Made by a program: the position numbers and the translations under genes. From positions 7,272,251-7,336,250 of the forward strand of contig NC_058151.1 of assembly GCF_011075055.1 (NCBI RefSeq): a stretch of 64,000 bases of DNA. Direction: 5' to 3'. Shown here one piece after another: positions 36,855 to 48,469 of the stretch. The notes under the pieces are model-generated. The model did not search any database. It saw only the letters and a program-made list of their open reading frames with translations, and was not told the DNA's origin. Every line of letters begins with the position of its first letter. Position 1 is the first letter of the stretch. This DNA comes from Mangifera indica. Taxonomy: Eukaryota > Streptophyta > Magnoliopsida > Sapindales > Anacardiaceae.

Positions 36855-38015
36855 ATGACCAGATCTCAAAATCCAGAATTATTGGATTTTGACCCAGAAA
36901 TTGAGAGAACCTTTAGAAGACATAAAAGAGAGAGACGAGTAAGACAAAAAGTTGCCATGGAAGAGAACATCAACAATCAGCGAGCTCTTCGTGATTATGC
37001 TATACCTACTGCACATGATGGTTATTCTAGTGTAGTGAGGCCCGCTGTGGGTGCTAACAATTTTGAGATTAAACCTTCTATTGTTCAGATGGTGCAACAA
37101 AACCAATTTGGAGGGTTAGAAAATGAAGATCCACATGTCCACTTGTCACGTTTCTCTCAGATATGTGACACCTTCAAAATGAATGGGGTTTCTGAAGATG
37201 CAATCAAATTGAGGCTATTTCCATTTTCTTTGAAGGATAGGGCAACATCTTGGTTGGATTCTAGGGCACCTGGTGCATTCACTACTTGGCAAGCACTTTC
37301 TGAAGCTTTCCTTGCAAAATATTTTCCTCCTGGTAAAACGGTTAAATTGAGAAATGAGATTGCCACTTTTTGCCAAAGGGATGATGAGTCTTTATATGAA
37401 GCTTGGGAAAGGTTCAAAGATCTACAGAGACAATGTCCCCATCATGGTTTGCCTGACTGGCTAGTTGTTCAAACTTTCTATAATGGTCTTTCTCACTCGT
37501 TGAAAAGTATTTTGGATGCAGCTGCTAATGGGTCATTAATGGGTAAAACATCTGACATGGCTTTGCACTTGATTGAAGAAATGGCTTCCAACAGTTGTCG
37601 ATGGCCTAATGATAGAGCTAGTCAAAGAAGACATTTGGGAGTACATGAAGTGGATGGAATTACTATGGTGAATGCTAAGTTGGATGCATTGACAAAGAAA
37701 TTGGAGAGATTAGATATGAAGGTTGTAAGAACTTCTAGTTGTGAGAATTGTGGAGGAGATCATGCGAGCTTTGAATGCCAAATGGGTACCCACTATGCAC
37801 ATGAGCTTACAAATGAGCAAGTGAATTTTCTCAATTACAACCAAAGGGGACAGGGTAATCCTTACTCAAATACATATAACCCAGGTTGGAGGAACCACCC
37901 AAACTTTGCATGGTCAAACCAAGCCAATACTTCTAACCCAAACCAGAATTTTAAGCAGCCACCTCCAGGATTCCAAGCTAGAAACACTAACCCCCAACCT
38001 TTACACCATCCTTAG
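36855..38015 (+). CDS. gag: Gag of element D
   Basis: A 386-residue capsid protein starting at the first ATG after the primer binding site (MTRSQNPELLD...). Residues about 90-215 form the retrotransposon gag domain, with 'WLDSRAPGAFTTW', 'FLAKYFPPGK' and 'EAWERFKDLQRQCPHHG'. A zinc knuckle C-x2-C-x3-H-x4-C begins at Cys296, followed by an Asn/Pro/Gln-rich tail. It packages element RNA into particles. The frame ends at TAG 38013-38015, but the next codons remain open in the same frame into pol. The stop therefore looks like a recent change (CAG to TAG would restore a Gln in a Pro/Gln-rich run) or a readthrough site. Confidence 0.9.
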   Translation: MTRSQNPELLDFDPEIERTFRRHKRERRVRQKVAMEENINNQRALRDYAIPTAHDGYSSVVRPAVGANNFEIKPSIVQMVQQNQFGGLENEDPHVHLSRFSQICDTFKMNGVSEDAIKLRLFPFSLKDRATSWLDSRAPGAFTTWQALSEAFLAKYFPPGKTVKLRNEIATFCQRDDESLYEAWERFKDLQRQCPHHGLPDWLVVQTFYNGLSHSLKSILDAAANGSLMGKTSDMALHLIEEMASNSCRWPNDRASQRRHLGVHEVDGITMVNAKLDALTKKLERLDMKVVRTSSCENCGGDHASFECQMGTHYAHELTNEQVNFLNYNQRGQGNPYSNTYNPGWRNHPNFAWSNQANTSNPNQNFKQPPPGFQARNTNPQPLHHP

Positions 38016-38045
38016 CCTCCTCAAGAGCAAAAATCAAATCTGGAA

Positions 38046-41000
38046 TTGATGATGGAGAATTTCATTCTTGCCCAAAAACAAAAAGGCGATGCTCAAGATG
38101 AAGCGATTAGACAACTTACTACTAAGGTGGATCAATTAGCCACACATAATAAGATGCTTGAAGTACAATTGGGCCAACAAGCAAGTACTTCCAATTCTAG
38201 GGAAATGGGAAAGCTACCTAGCCAACCTCAAAATCCAAGGGAGCATTGTAAGGCAATTGTCACCAGGAGTGGTAAACAATTAGCTGAACCTATAGGCAAG
38301 GTTAAAAATGAGCTTGATGAGCAAAAAGATGTTGAAAAGTCTAGTGAAGAAGATACATTGAAGAAAAAGGTTGAGGTAAATATCCAAGAAGCCCCTGAAA
38401 AGCAAGTTCCATCCAAAACATATTCAACACCTTTGCCTTTCCCTCAAAGGTTCCAAAAGGCAAAGCTTGATCAACAGTTTGGAAAGTTTTTGGATGTTTT
38501 CAAACAGATACATCTCAATGTTCCTTTTATGGAGGCTATAACTCAAATGCCAGCGTATGCCAAGTTTCTCAAAGATATCCTCTCAAATAAAAGGAAACTT
38601 GAAGAATTTGAAACGGTGGCTCTTTCAGAGGAATGCAGTGCTATTTTACAAAATAAGCTGCCACCAAAGCTTAAGGATCCAGGGAGTTTTTCTATTCCTT
38701 GTGTAGTTGGTAAAGAATCTTTCGAAAAAGCTTTATGTGATCTTGGTGCAAGTATAAGTCTAATGTCTTTATCTATTTGCAGGAGATTGGAGCTTGGAGA
38801 ATTAAAACCTACAACAGTGACCCTGCAATTGGCGGATAGATCCATAAAGTATCCTACAAGGATAATGGAAAACGTGCCAATTAAAGTGGGAAAATTTTAT
38901 ATCCCCGTAGACTTTGTGGTTTTGGAAATGGAAGAGGATATTCAAGTTCCTCTTACTCTGGGAAGACCATTCTTAGCCACAGCAGGAGCAATCATTGACG
39001 TTAAAAATGGAAAACTCACTTTTGAGATTGGAGATGAAAAAGTAGAGTTTAATATTTTTCAAATGTCAAAGCAACCTAATATTGTGAATTCTTGTTGTAG
39101 GGTTGACATTATTAATGATTGCGTGAAAGAAGTCTTTATCAAGAAATACCCTGAGGATCCACTCGAGTCGTGCATTATTCACGGAGCTTCGGTCAAAGAT
39201 GAATATATGGAAATTGCAGCTTGTGCTCAGCTTATGGAAGCAAATCCTAAGGTTGCTCCCATTCTGAATTTCAAGTATGAAAAACTCGAGACAGGTAACC
39301 ATTCTCTTCTTTCTCTTAAAGCGGAAGATGCACCTAAGGTAGATCTTAAACCACTTCCTGCTAATTTGAGGTATGCTTTTCTTGGCCCTAATTCTACTTA
39401 TCCTGTGATTATAAATGCTGAATTAAATGATGAACAAGAAGATAAGTTGCTTAGGGAACTTAGAGCATATAGAAGAATCATTGGCTATAACATTCATGAT
39501 ATCAAAGGAATAAGCCCTACCATTTGCATGCATCGCATCCATATGCTTGATGATTTCAAACCTACCATTGAACATCAAAGAAAATTGAATCCTATCATGA
39601 AAGAGGTAGTGAGAAATGAAGTCATTAAATTGTTGGATGCAGGGATTATCTATCCCATTTCTGATAGCTCATGGGTAAGTCCAGTACATGTGGTACCAAA
39701 GAAAGGGGGTATGACTGTTGTCAAGAATGAGAATAATGATTTAATACCAACTAGGACAGTCACAGGGTGGAGGATGTGTATTGATTATAGAAAGCTTAAT
39801 AGTGCCACCAGTAAGGATCACTTTTCCCTTCCTTTTATTGATCAAGTTTTGGAGAGACTAGCAAACTATTCTTATTTTTGCTATCTAGATGGGTATTCGA
39901 GATTCTTTCAAATCCCCATTCACCTAGAAGACCAGGAAAAGACCACCTTCACATGCCCTTATGGCACATTTGCCTATAGGCGTATGCCTTTTGGTCTTTG
40001 CAATGCACCAGCTACCTTTCAAAGATGTATGATGTCTATATTTTCTGATTTTGTTGAGCGAATTATGGAAGTGTTTATGGATGATTTTTCTGTGTATGGA
40101 ACATCCTTTGATAATTGTTTGCTTAACTTATCTAAGGTTTTGCAGAGGTGCGAAAAAGTCAATTTAGTGCTTAATTGGGAGAAATGCCATTTTATGGTGA
40201 AAGAAGGGATAGTTCTTGGGCATAGAGTCTCACAAAGGGGGATTGAGGTAGATAAAGCAAAAGTTGAAGTAATTGAGAAGATGCCCCCACCAACATCAGT
40301 AAAAGGAGTTCGAAGTTTTCTTGGCCATGCTGGGTTTTATAGGCGTTTCATTCAAGATTTTTCTAAAATTGCTAAACCTTTGTCAAATTTACTTGCTAAA
40401 GATATTCCTTTTAACTTTGACCAACATTGTCTTGATTCTTTTTGCAGGTTAAAGGAAGCATTGATTTCAGCTCCCATTATGCAACCACCAGACTGGAGTT
40501 TACCTTTTGAAGTAATGTGTGATGCTAGTGATTTCGCTGTAGGGGCAGTTTTGGGGCAAAAGAAAGACAAAAAGGTTTATGCAATTTACTATGCCAGTCA
40601 CACTTTGAATGAAGCACAAGTCAATTATGCCACCACTGAGAAAGAACTTCTTGCAGTTGTGTTTGCTTTTGATAAGTTTAGGTCTTATTTAGTAGGGTCT
40701 AAGGTCATAGTCTACACAGATCATTCAGCCATTAAATATCTCCTAAGTAAGAAAGATGCAAAACCGAGGTTGATTAGGTGGATATTGCTTCTTCAAGAGT
40801 TTGACTTAGAGATAAAAGATAAAAAAGGGACAGAAAATGTTGTTGCTGATCATTTGTCCCGTTTGGAGCAAGATAAGTGTGGAGGTTTTGACAAAAGTCT
40901 ACCTATTGATGACTCTTTCCCAAATGAACAACTTTTAGAGATATCTCATTGGGTAGTACCATGGTATGCAGATTATGTGAATTATCTTGTGTGTGGTGTA

Positions 41001-42248
41001 TTACCTCCAGAGATGAATCACCAACAAAAGAAAAAGTTCTTGTGGGAGGTGAAAAACTACTATTGGGAAGAGCCACTGCTTTACAAAAGATGTTTTGATG
41101 GGATTGTGCGACGATGCTTACCACAAGATGAGATGGAAAGTGTTCTAACCCACTGTCATTCTCTTGAATGTGGAGGTCATTTTAGTGCCACCAAGACAGC
41201 AGCTAAGGTGCTCCAAAGTGGGTTTTATTGGCCAACTCTTTTTCAAGATGCGAGGAAATTTGTTTTAACATGTGATAGGTGCCAAAGAACTGGAAACATT
41301 TCAAGGAGGAATGAAATGCCTTTGAACAGTATACTTGAGATTGAAATTTTTGATGTGTGGGGCATTGACTTCATGGGGCCATTTCCTACGTCTTATGGGA
41401 ATAAATATATCTTAGTTGCTGTAGATTATGTTTCTAAATGGGTTGAGGCATTAGCAAGTCCATCCAATGATGCTAGGCTTGTGGTGAGGTTCTTAAAGAA
41501 ATATATCTTCGCAAGATTTGGGACTCCAAGAGCTATTATTAGTGATGGTGGTTCTCACTTTTGTAATCACCTATTTGGGAAATTATTAAAGAAATACGGA
41601 GTTACCCATAAGGTTGCAACTCCATACCACCCTCAAACTAGCGGGCAAGTTGAGATTTCTAATAAGGCAATCAAGAGCATACTTGAGAAAACCGTAAGTG
41701 CTTCAAGGAAAGATTGGAGTTTGAGATTGGACGATGCACTTTGGGCATACCGCACAACCTTTAAAACTCCCATTGGTACATCCCCTTTCCGCCTTATTTA
41801 TGGTAAGTCTTGTCATCTTCCAGTAGAGCTAGAGCATCGAGCTTATTGGGCTACTAAGTTTCTGAACTTTGATTTAAAGAGAGCCGGTGAAAAACGTCTC
41901 CTCCAACTAGATGAGTTAGAAGAGTTTAGATTGGATGCCTATGAGAATGCCAAAATATACAAGGAAAGAACCAAAAGGTGGCATGATAAGCATATTCTAA
42001 AGAAAGACTTCAAAGAAGGTGATCAAGTGTTGCTTTTCAACTCAAGACTGAAGCTTTTCCCAGGAAAACTTAAGTCAAGGTGGTCCGGTCCTTTTAAAAT
42101 CTTAAAGGTATTTCCTCATGGAGCCGTTGAGGTGTGAAGTGAAAATTCTGGAACATTTAAGGTCAATGGGCAGAGGTTGAAGCCATATTTTGTTGGTGAC
42201 CAAGTGAAAGTGGAGGCGTCTCAACCCTTGTCCAATCCCCCAACTTAA
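38046..42248 (+). CDS. pol: Pol polyprotein of element D, interrupted by one late stop
   Basis: The open frame from ATG 38046 runs 1,363 codons to TGA 42135-42137, in the same frame as gag. Counting from that ATG, the aspartic protease motif is D-L-G-A-S at Asp232; reverse transcriptase has F-M-D-D at 677-680; RNase H starts near 'VMCDASD' (Asp826). The integrase has an H-x-H then C-x2-C zinc-binding part, and the catalytic triad Asp1108, Asp1167, Glu1203 with the usual 35 residues between the last two. After the TGA the frame continues with '[14 protein letters not shown]' to a natural end, TAA 42246-42248. Loss of this short tail may not matter. Apart from the two stops, all catalytic residues are present. 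Confidence 0.9.
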
Positions 42249-42641
42249 GTCTCACAATTGGTCAAGCTAAGGACCATAAATTAGCGCTCTTGGGAGGCAA
42301 CCCAAGTTTTTCTTCTCTTAAAGAATTTTCTTTTAGTTTATTGATAAATAATTTTCCCCACATTTAGTTTAAAATTGTTTTTTTTGTTTATTTTAGGTTG
42401 ATTTTGGAATGTCTAGCAATTGGAGTACAAGTATGGACATGAAGAGTATTTTCAAGTTAAAAGGGGGGTACAATTAGATTTTGCTCAATTTGATGTTTTC
42501 ATTGGTTGTGATTTGTTTGATTAATTGTGTTCTTACCATTGATTGCATTAATTGGATTTTGTGATTTCTTTGTGGTGTTGAATTGGTTGATGAAGAGTGT
42601 GAAATTTGAATTTCCTCATAAATCCTATTTTGAGCTGAAGA

Positions 42642-42799
42642 GAGCAGTGTTTATAGGCAGCAAATATGGGCATAAGAGTGCCCATAATTGGCCTCTGGAA
42701 AAAAATGAGGAAGAAATGAGGAGCAGTGTTTATGGGCAGCAAATATGGGCATAAGAATGCCCATAATTGGCCTCCGGAAAAAAAAAATGAGAAAAAGTG
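42642..42799. repeat. Two tandem copies of a 79-bp unit after pol of element D
   Basis: Copies start at 42642 and 42721 (gagcagtgtttat) and differ at a few positions. Each contains ATGGGCA and TGCCCAT separated by six bases, an inverted pair with the same core as the LTR hairpin. Confidence 0.85.
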
Positions 42800-42819
42800 T
42801 CTTTGGTTGCTCATCTTTC

Positions 42820-42975
42820 ATTTTTTTTTTTTTTACTTTTATTTTATTTTGCCTTTTACTTTATTTTATTTTATTTTATTTATTATTATTATTATTATTT
42901 TCTTTTATGCTTATTATATATATATTATTTTATTTTATTTTATTTTATTTTATTTTTTTCTGTATATATATATAT
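42820..42975. repeat. T-rich low-complexity tract
   Basis: Runs of ttttattttatttt and ttattattatt, ending in TA repeats. Long predicted frames rich in Phe across this tract are compositional. Confidence 0.9.
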
Positions 42976-43384
42976 TTGAAACCCTAATTTTATTTCACTT
43001 CTCCCAGTTCAGCGCCGCACATTTCTTCCCCATTCTCCCGACCATAACCCTTTTTCTGCTCTCATTTCCTCTTCCAAATTTCAGCCCCACCACTTCATCC
43101 ATCTCAAGCAAAAATCAACGCGTCAACTGGAAGCAAAGCACATCAAACGCGTCAGCTCCAAAACGCGTCAGCCCCATTTCCAATTTCACTTCTCCAATTC
43201 GTCAGCCTCACAATTTCTTTTGAAAATTGCCAACGTGGCAGCCCAATTTTCTTTTCTATCTTCAATTCGGCAGCTTTCCAGCTTCTTCCAATTTTATTTC
43301 TTCCTCACACTAATGCCACGCATCCAAGTCTAATTTTTCTTCACATTTCTTTCCAAAACAGTTCCAAATTTTTCTTCAGTCTAC

Positions 43385-43753
43385 ATGGAACGAATTTTTC
43401 GTTCCAAAATGGGTCGAATTAAATGCATTTCTAACAAAAAGAGGCCATATGAATGTCCGAGCAATTTGTCTTCAACAGCACCATCATCATCTTCTCCGAG
43501 GACCAGCGACACAGCATCACCGTCACCTCCTCGTTCAGCTCCGAAGACATCTAAAAATGCATCGAAGCCCAAAAGGAAGCAGCAGGAACACAAATCACGT
43601 CCTACAGCAGTGCAACGTACTCCTCGGGCATCTCGAGCCAGCTCTGGACCTTTGTTACTCTTCCCCCGCTCTTTGCAATTTTCTGATACCGATCAAATGA
43701 GCAGGGACAATGTTTGCATTTTCATCCAATTTCATCACATGAGCTTCTCCTGA
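43385..43753 (+). pseudogene. Possible env-like relic frame of element D
   Basis: A 122-codon frame with a Ser/Pro/Lys-rich middle (about residues 25-85) in the position where Athila elements carry an env-like gene, which often starts with such a basic, Ser-rich region. I see no signal peptide or membrane segment. At best it is the 5' end of a deleted gene. A chance frame is also possible. Confidence 0.3.
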
Positions 43754-45288
43754 GCCAGGGAGTTTTCATCTTTTTCTTCTTCTCTTATCCATGCTTAGTT
43801 ATGTTTTCTTTAATACATGTTGAATAAACATTGAGGACAATGTTTGTCTTAAGTGTGGGGGGAGTCTTTACTGTTAATTTTGCAATTTCATTTTCAATTC
43901 TTAGATTAGGTTTAGTTTTATGCAGTTTTTATTTTCAGTTTTAAATTAAGCCCACATTTGTTTATCCCTTCTTTGATTTTGGACTAAATTTTGCAAATTC
44001 ACTTTTAGTACCTTAAAAGACACATTTGTGAAAATATTTTTAGGTGATTTGAATGATTAGAGCACCTTTGGCAATCGAACCCACTTTTTGTTCGCAAAAG
44101 GCAAAGAGTGTTGAGACTTCATGATTGGTGATAGAGTTACGATTGTTGCATTTGTCGTTCAGAGTTTGTTGTGCATGTGGTCATCTTTTTCAAAATTGTT
44201 TTGCTTACTTAGAGGGGGCTTATTCGTGCTTAGACATATTTTCTAGTGTCTCACGAGTTCTAGAACTTGTCACTCAATCTTTCGAGGCGAAATAAAAGTT
44301 GCATGCATTGATAAGGATATGATATAGGCATTTCTTTGATTCTTTGTATACCCCAAATTGCCTTATTCCCTTAGCTACCCTTTATAAATATTTAATCTCT
44401 TGTTAGCCCATTGAGCCATTTTTTTATTTGTGTTTTATTTACAACCTTTTTCATTTTCTTTGTTTTAACCCTTAATCACCCACCTAGCTAATAAATATAT
44501 TAAACCTACCCTTTACATGAGTTATATTATTGATGAGATGAGTGGATTTGCATGTGTTTTTTTTTTTTAAGATCAATTGAAAAGGAAGAATAAAGAAAAA
44601 TGAGAAACTCATGGCATTATCATTCTATATGCCCCATGTACAAAGAAATAAGTTTGGGGGATTTTGAGAGAATTATATATATTCATACATGCAGCAAAAA
44701 ACAAAAAAAAAACAAAAAAGAATAAAAAAAAAAGGAAAAAAAAATCTCTTCACATATTATTAGTGCAATTTATATTCACATTTCTTCCCTTTTCTTTATT
44801 TTGTAATCATGTAGATCTTTACTTCCTCATTAATAGTATACTCATGTTCACTTGTCAACTCATTTATCCTTTTATTCTTGAACCCATACCCTTAGCCACG
44901 TTACAACCTAAATAAAGACCTATTGATCCTTTTGAATTGCATTGCACCTTCATTAGTGGAGATAGGTTGTTTGATTTTGCCTATGGGACTTGGTTGACTT
45001 TATTTAGAGATCATGAAGATTGCTAAGTACGTATATGCCTATCTGAAGTGCAACAGTTTTGGTGAGACTGATCATTGCATACATTTTCAGTTTGATTTTT
45101 GTGACTCTTGTTTTCTTTGGATCCGAGATAGAGTGTCTCTTGCACTTAGGGCTTTTGAAGAGCAAGTTTTGGCTTTCGATTGCATTAAGGTCACTTTAAG
45201 AATTCAATTACCTAAACCCTATTGATCCTTTCAATTTTCCCTTTTGTTTCACTTTTGTTCCTTTTTGCTTGAGGACAAGCAAGTTCTT

Positions 45289-45303
45289 AAGTTTGGGGGA
45301 GTT
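45289..45303 (+). other. Polypurine tract of element D
   Basis: AAGTTTGGGGGAGTT immediately before the TGATGTGTG start of the 3' LTR. It follows 'gcttgaggacaagcaag', a block commonly found upstream of the tract in this group. Confidence 0.8.
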
Positions 45304-45702
45304 TGATGTGTGTATTTTATACACACAAATAGGGTTATAATAGTATAGTTTTAAAGTGAATTTTGGTCCATTTTGTCAAATTCTTTAAGTTTTATTTAAT
45401 CTTGATGGCTTGATCTTATTTTGTTCTTTGAATTATATTTGTAGATGATTTAGAGTCATTCAAGCCCTTTTTAGAGTGAAAATGGAAGCTTAAAGAAGCA
45501 AATGAGAAGGGTTTACATCAAGAGGCAGAGAGTAATTATGGGCAGTCTTATGGTCATAATTGGTGCCCATAATTACTGGGCGTAAATTAAAAAAAAAAAA
45601 AAAAAGAAAAACAGAAAATAGGGTTTAGTGATAGGTATAAAAAGAAAGTTACGTCTTCTTCACCAGGGGGAACCAAATATACAACAGCTCAAAGGATTTT
45701 TA
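45304..45702 (+). repeat. Truncated 3' LTR of element D
   Basis: 399 bp equal to 35418-35816 with about four substitutions, then an abrupt change to unrelated sequence (acctgacggctcttccg) at 45703. About 880 bp of the LTR is missing, including its 3' end, so the expected target duplication is absent. Confidence 0.9.
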
Positions 45703-45941
45703 ACCTGACGGCTCTTCCGTTAATCTAATGTGTTTATGCCATCAGACCAAGTTTATTTATGTATTAAATTAATTGGAATTATATATTTAATAATTAATTA
45801 TCCAAAATTGTTTTGAATAATACTTTTAATATTTATTAACTAGTCAATTGGAGCGATCCTTTTATTTGATCGACATCTGGTGTAGCTCTGAATACATAGA
45901 TTTACATTTTAAAATAATTAAGGTATATCTAATAGCAATAT

Positions 45942-46088
45942 TATGTGTACCCACTTTAAATAAATGAATGGATACACACTTATAAGTGTCATCATATGTG
46001 AATGTTATTTTATTCTTAATTCTAAATTATCTAATTACATAATAACATACATCAAATATGTACTATATACTTTAAGTGGGTATGCATA
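45942..46088. mobile_element. Small MITE with 18-bp terminal inverted repeats
   Basis: The left end TATGTGTACCCACTTTAAA and the reverse complement of the right end, TATGCATACCCACTTAAA, match with about two changes over 147 bp. The interior resembles 16629-16695. The flanking bases do not give a clear duplication. Confidence 0.55.
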
Positions 46089-46199
46089 GTTTTAACACCC
46101 TTCTCTATAAATACTACCCTCCAAAGGAAGATTTACCAGATTGACTATTATGAACATTTCATTTGTTCTAAAACAATAAAAGCTAGTAAATAATTGAAT

Positions 46200-48469
46200 A
46201 AAACTTCTTTATTAAAATTGGCAAAAATTACTTAAATACCCTTATTGAAAATAAGTTTGGAAGTGCAACAAAAGATGTTCATCAAACCAAAACCCATAAA
46301 AGTGCATAGCGTAACAAATCAACTAAAATAAAGTTGAAAACAAATGAAAGTTTGATAAATGTTGAAATGACGAAAATGCCTAGCTCTATGCTTTTTGACC
46401 ACCACTCATCTCACAGTCGTCACAATCACCTTTACCTGCATATTCAAAATAAAGGAAATGAGTGACAAAATACTTAGTAAGTAATTGACTCTAACTAGTA
46501 TATAATTTTTGGATTTCTCCAAAATGCCCTCGACCCTAAACTCTGTTATTTGGAGTTGGCATCAAACTCCCTATGAAATGATGACAGGTCTTGATTACAA
46601 TATCGTTGTTCATACTATACTTTAGGGCTAATTGGTATTTATCTCAACTCTCAAGTCAAATTATGTCCTTTTTTGGTCACTAAGAAACCATTCCCTTGGA
46701 TTTCTCTCTAGTGTGACATTACTACAGTCGGTGAAAACATTTAAAACTGGAAGCTATAGTGCAAGTGAATATTAGGCTAATCAGTTTGAATCAAATACAG
46801 AGATTTGACACGTTGGCCATTTGAGTTATCTCTTATTGTCTAACATCTATTGTACTTTAATCGGACTCTATTGCGAGCAAGTACCATACTATGGATCAAC
46901 CCTACTGCAAGTGGTGTTGGAAATGTATACTCACAATGCCCCCTCGTAACAATCCTATGGTGTCTAGCATGCTTACATTTTGAGCCCTAACTAACTTCAA
47001 TTCCCCTTGGCTTCCATCTAACTACTAGCTCATGCCTTTTTATATCTTAATTGGTAGGCTTAGAAGGTACTAATATGTAACCTAAAAGTTTAATCTATCT
47101 CTTGGGATGATCCTTATCTCTTTAGTCTAGTTTCTTAGTCATTTTCTCTCTCTGCCCTATACACTAAGTGTGTGTATACTTGCACACGGGCATGTGTCTA
47201 GCTACTATTCACACGCAGCTAACTTTCCCTGTGGTAACTACTTATGTACTACTGTTCACGAATACATGAGCTGTAGCTTGTTCTACACAGTCGTGTATCC
47301 ATCAACTACTACTTTATTGTTCTTTTCTATAAGCTTCTCAACTAAGTTTTTTCCCAGGGATAGTTTGGTCAATTTACTGACTATTCTGCTACACCACAAC
47401 TATACATAGGGTGTCTACATACCATGGATGCTCGTTAACTAATCCACGATGTTTGATGACTACCAGAACACTGGGGAAAACTCACTCTAGAGCCTGAAGT
47501 TTGCGAACATGGACCTATGTCCCATACAACATGATCTCGTGGCAAACGTAGGCATCAGACCGAGATGACCAAATTTTGATCCCTACTTTGGTTTCTATGC
47601 ATCTTCTCTCATTCAGAGCCTTTCGACAGTACTTACACCCTTTTCTCAATTGCTAACAACCTTTTTTAGGCATCAAAGATTAACAAGACACGAGATTCAA
47701 CCCATATGTCTCATCAACTACGCCTAGCCTTTATCGAGTTCTTTAAAGCATAATGAAAAAACCAACTAGCCTGTAAGACTTTGGTTTACTCAAGCCACTA
47801 CATCAATCTATAAATGTTTATTATATTATACCAATTCAACAGCTTCAATAACAATCATATAACAATCACAATAATCTAACTGTCAAGAATCTTTAACATG
47901 TCTCAAAACTTCCTAAGGATTTAATATAACCACCAAGATCATCAAGAACGCATGACCAGTATATACACACATTAAACATGCCTATTTGTACTGCCATTAA
48001 TCAAAGAACAGAGATGGTCAGGCCCACATACCTTTGATTGTCGCAAAAATGTCAGTCACATAAGCCTCTTTCTCTCTAGTTTCCTCGTCACCACGTCGCT
48101 AGAGAAATCTTGTCGGAGATGCTGCATGATAATCGGCATGTCAGACTCTCTCCCTCTTTCACTTTCTTAGTGTTTTCGGGTGATTATGGTTATAAGAAAA
48201 CTCTCCCCAAAATCGCAGCTACATGTTTATTTATAACCTGATTCTGCACTTCAGACACATGGGCGTGTGTCGAGGCACACGTCGTGTGTCACTTAAATTT
48301 TTAATTCTGCATAAAATCAGCTTACCTGGTTGACGTGGTAAGGACATACGACCATGGCCTGCCCCACACACGGTTGTGTGCCACCCGAAAAGCATAATTT
48401 GACTTTTTGAACACCACAATTTACATAAATAAACTATCTTACCTTTCAGACGTAACTGTGATTGTTACA
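46200..48469 (-). mobile_element. Probable solo LTR of a Ty3/gypsy element
   Basis: On the minus strand it starts TGTAACAATCACAG at 48469. It contains several 'acacgggcgtgtg'-type words (47180-47300, 48250-48385), as in element A's LTR, and near 46430 has 'tgcaggtaaaggtgattgtgac', typical of the 3' part of such LTRs. No primer site, polypurine tract or pol gene accompanies it. The left boundary is uncertain. Confidence 0.5.

Larger units (their letters stand above)
42249..45303 (+). other. Long 3' non-coding region of element D
   Basis: About 3 kb between pol and the 3' LTR. It holds a tandem repeat (42642-42799), T-rich low-complexity sequence (42820-42975), a possible relic frame (43385-43753), poly-A tracts (44690-44745), and four purine-rich motifs near 42467, 43853, 44650 and 45290. 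Athila relatives often have an env-like gene here; I see no intact one. Confidence 0.7.
35418..45702 (+). mobile_element. Athila-like Ty3/gypsy retrotransposon (element D), 3' LTR truncated
   Basis: A plus-strand element of about 10.3 kb: 5' LTR, tRNA-Asp primer binding site, gag, pol with protease, RT, RNase H and integrase in gypsy order, then about 3 kb of mostly non-coding sequence, a polypurine tract, and the first 399 bp of the 3' LTR. The Asp primer, the gag start (MTRSQNPELLDFDPEIERT) and the long region after pol fit the Athila lineage. The two LTRs differ at only about four positions plus a poly-A length change over 399 bp, so the insertion is recent compared with its neighbours. 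Confidence 0.9.

Noticed and set aside
42726..43223. 165-codon frame rich in Phe, Tyr and Ile that could pass for a membrane protein
   Set aside because: It runs across a T-rich low-complexity tract; the hydrophobicity is compositional.
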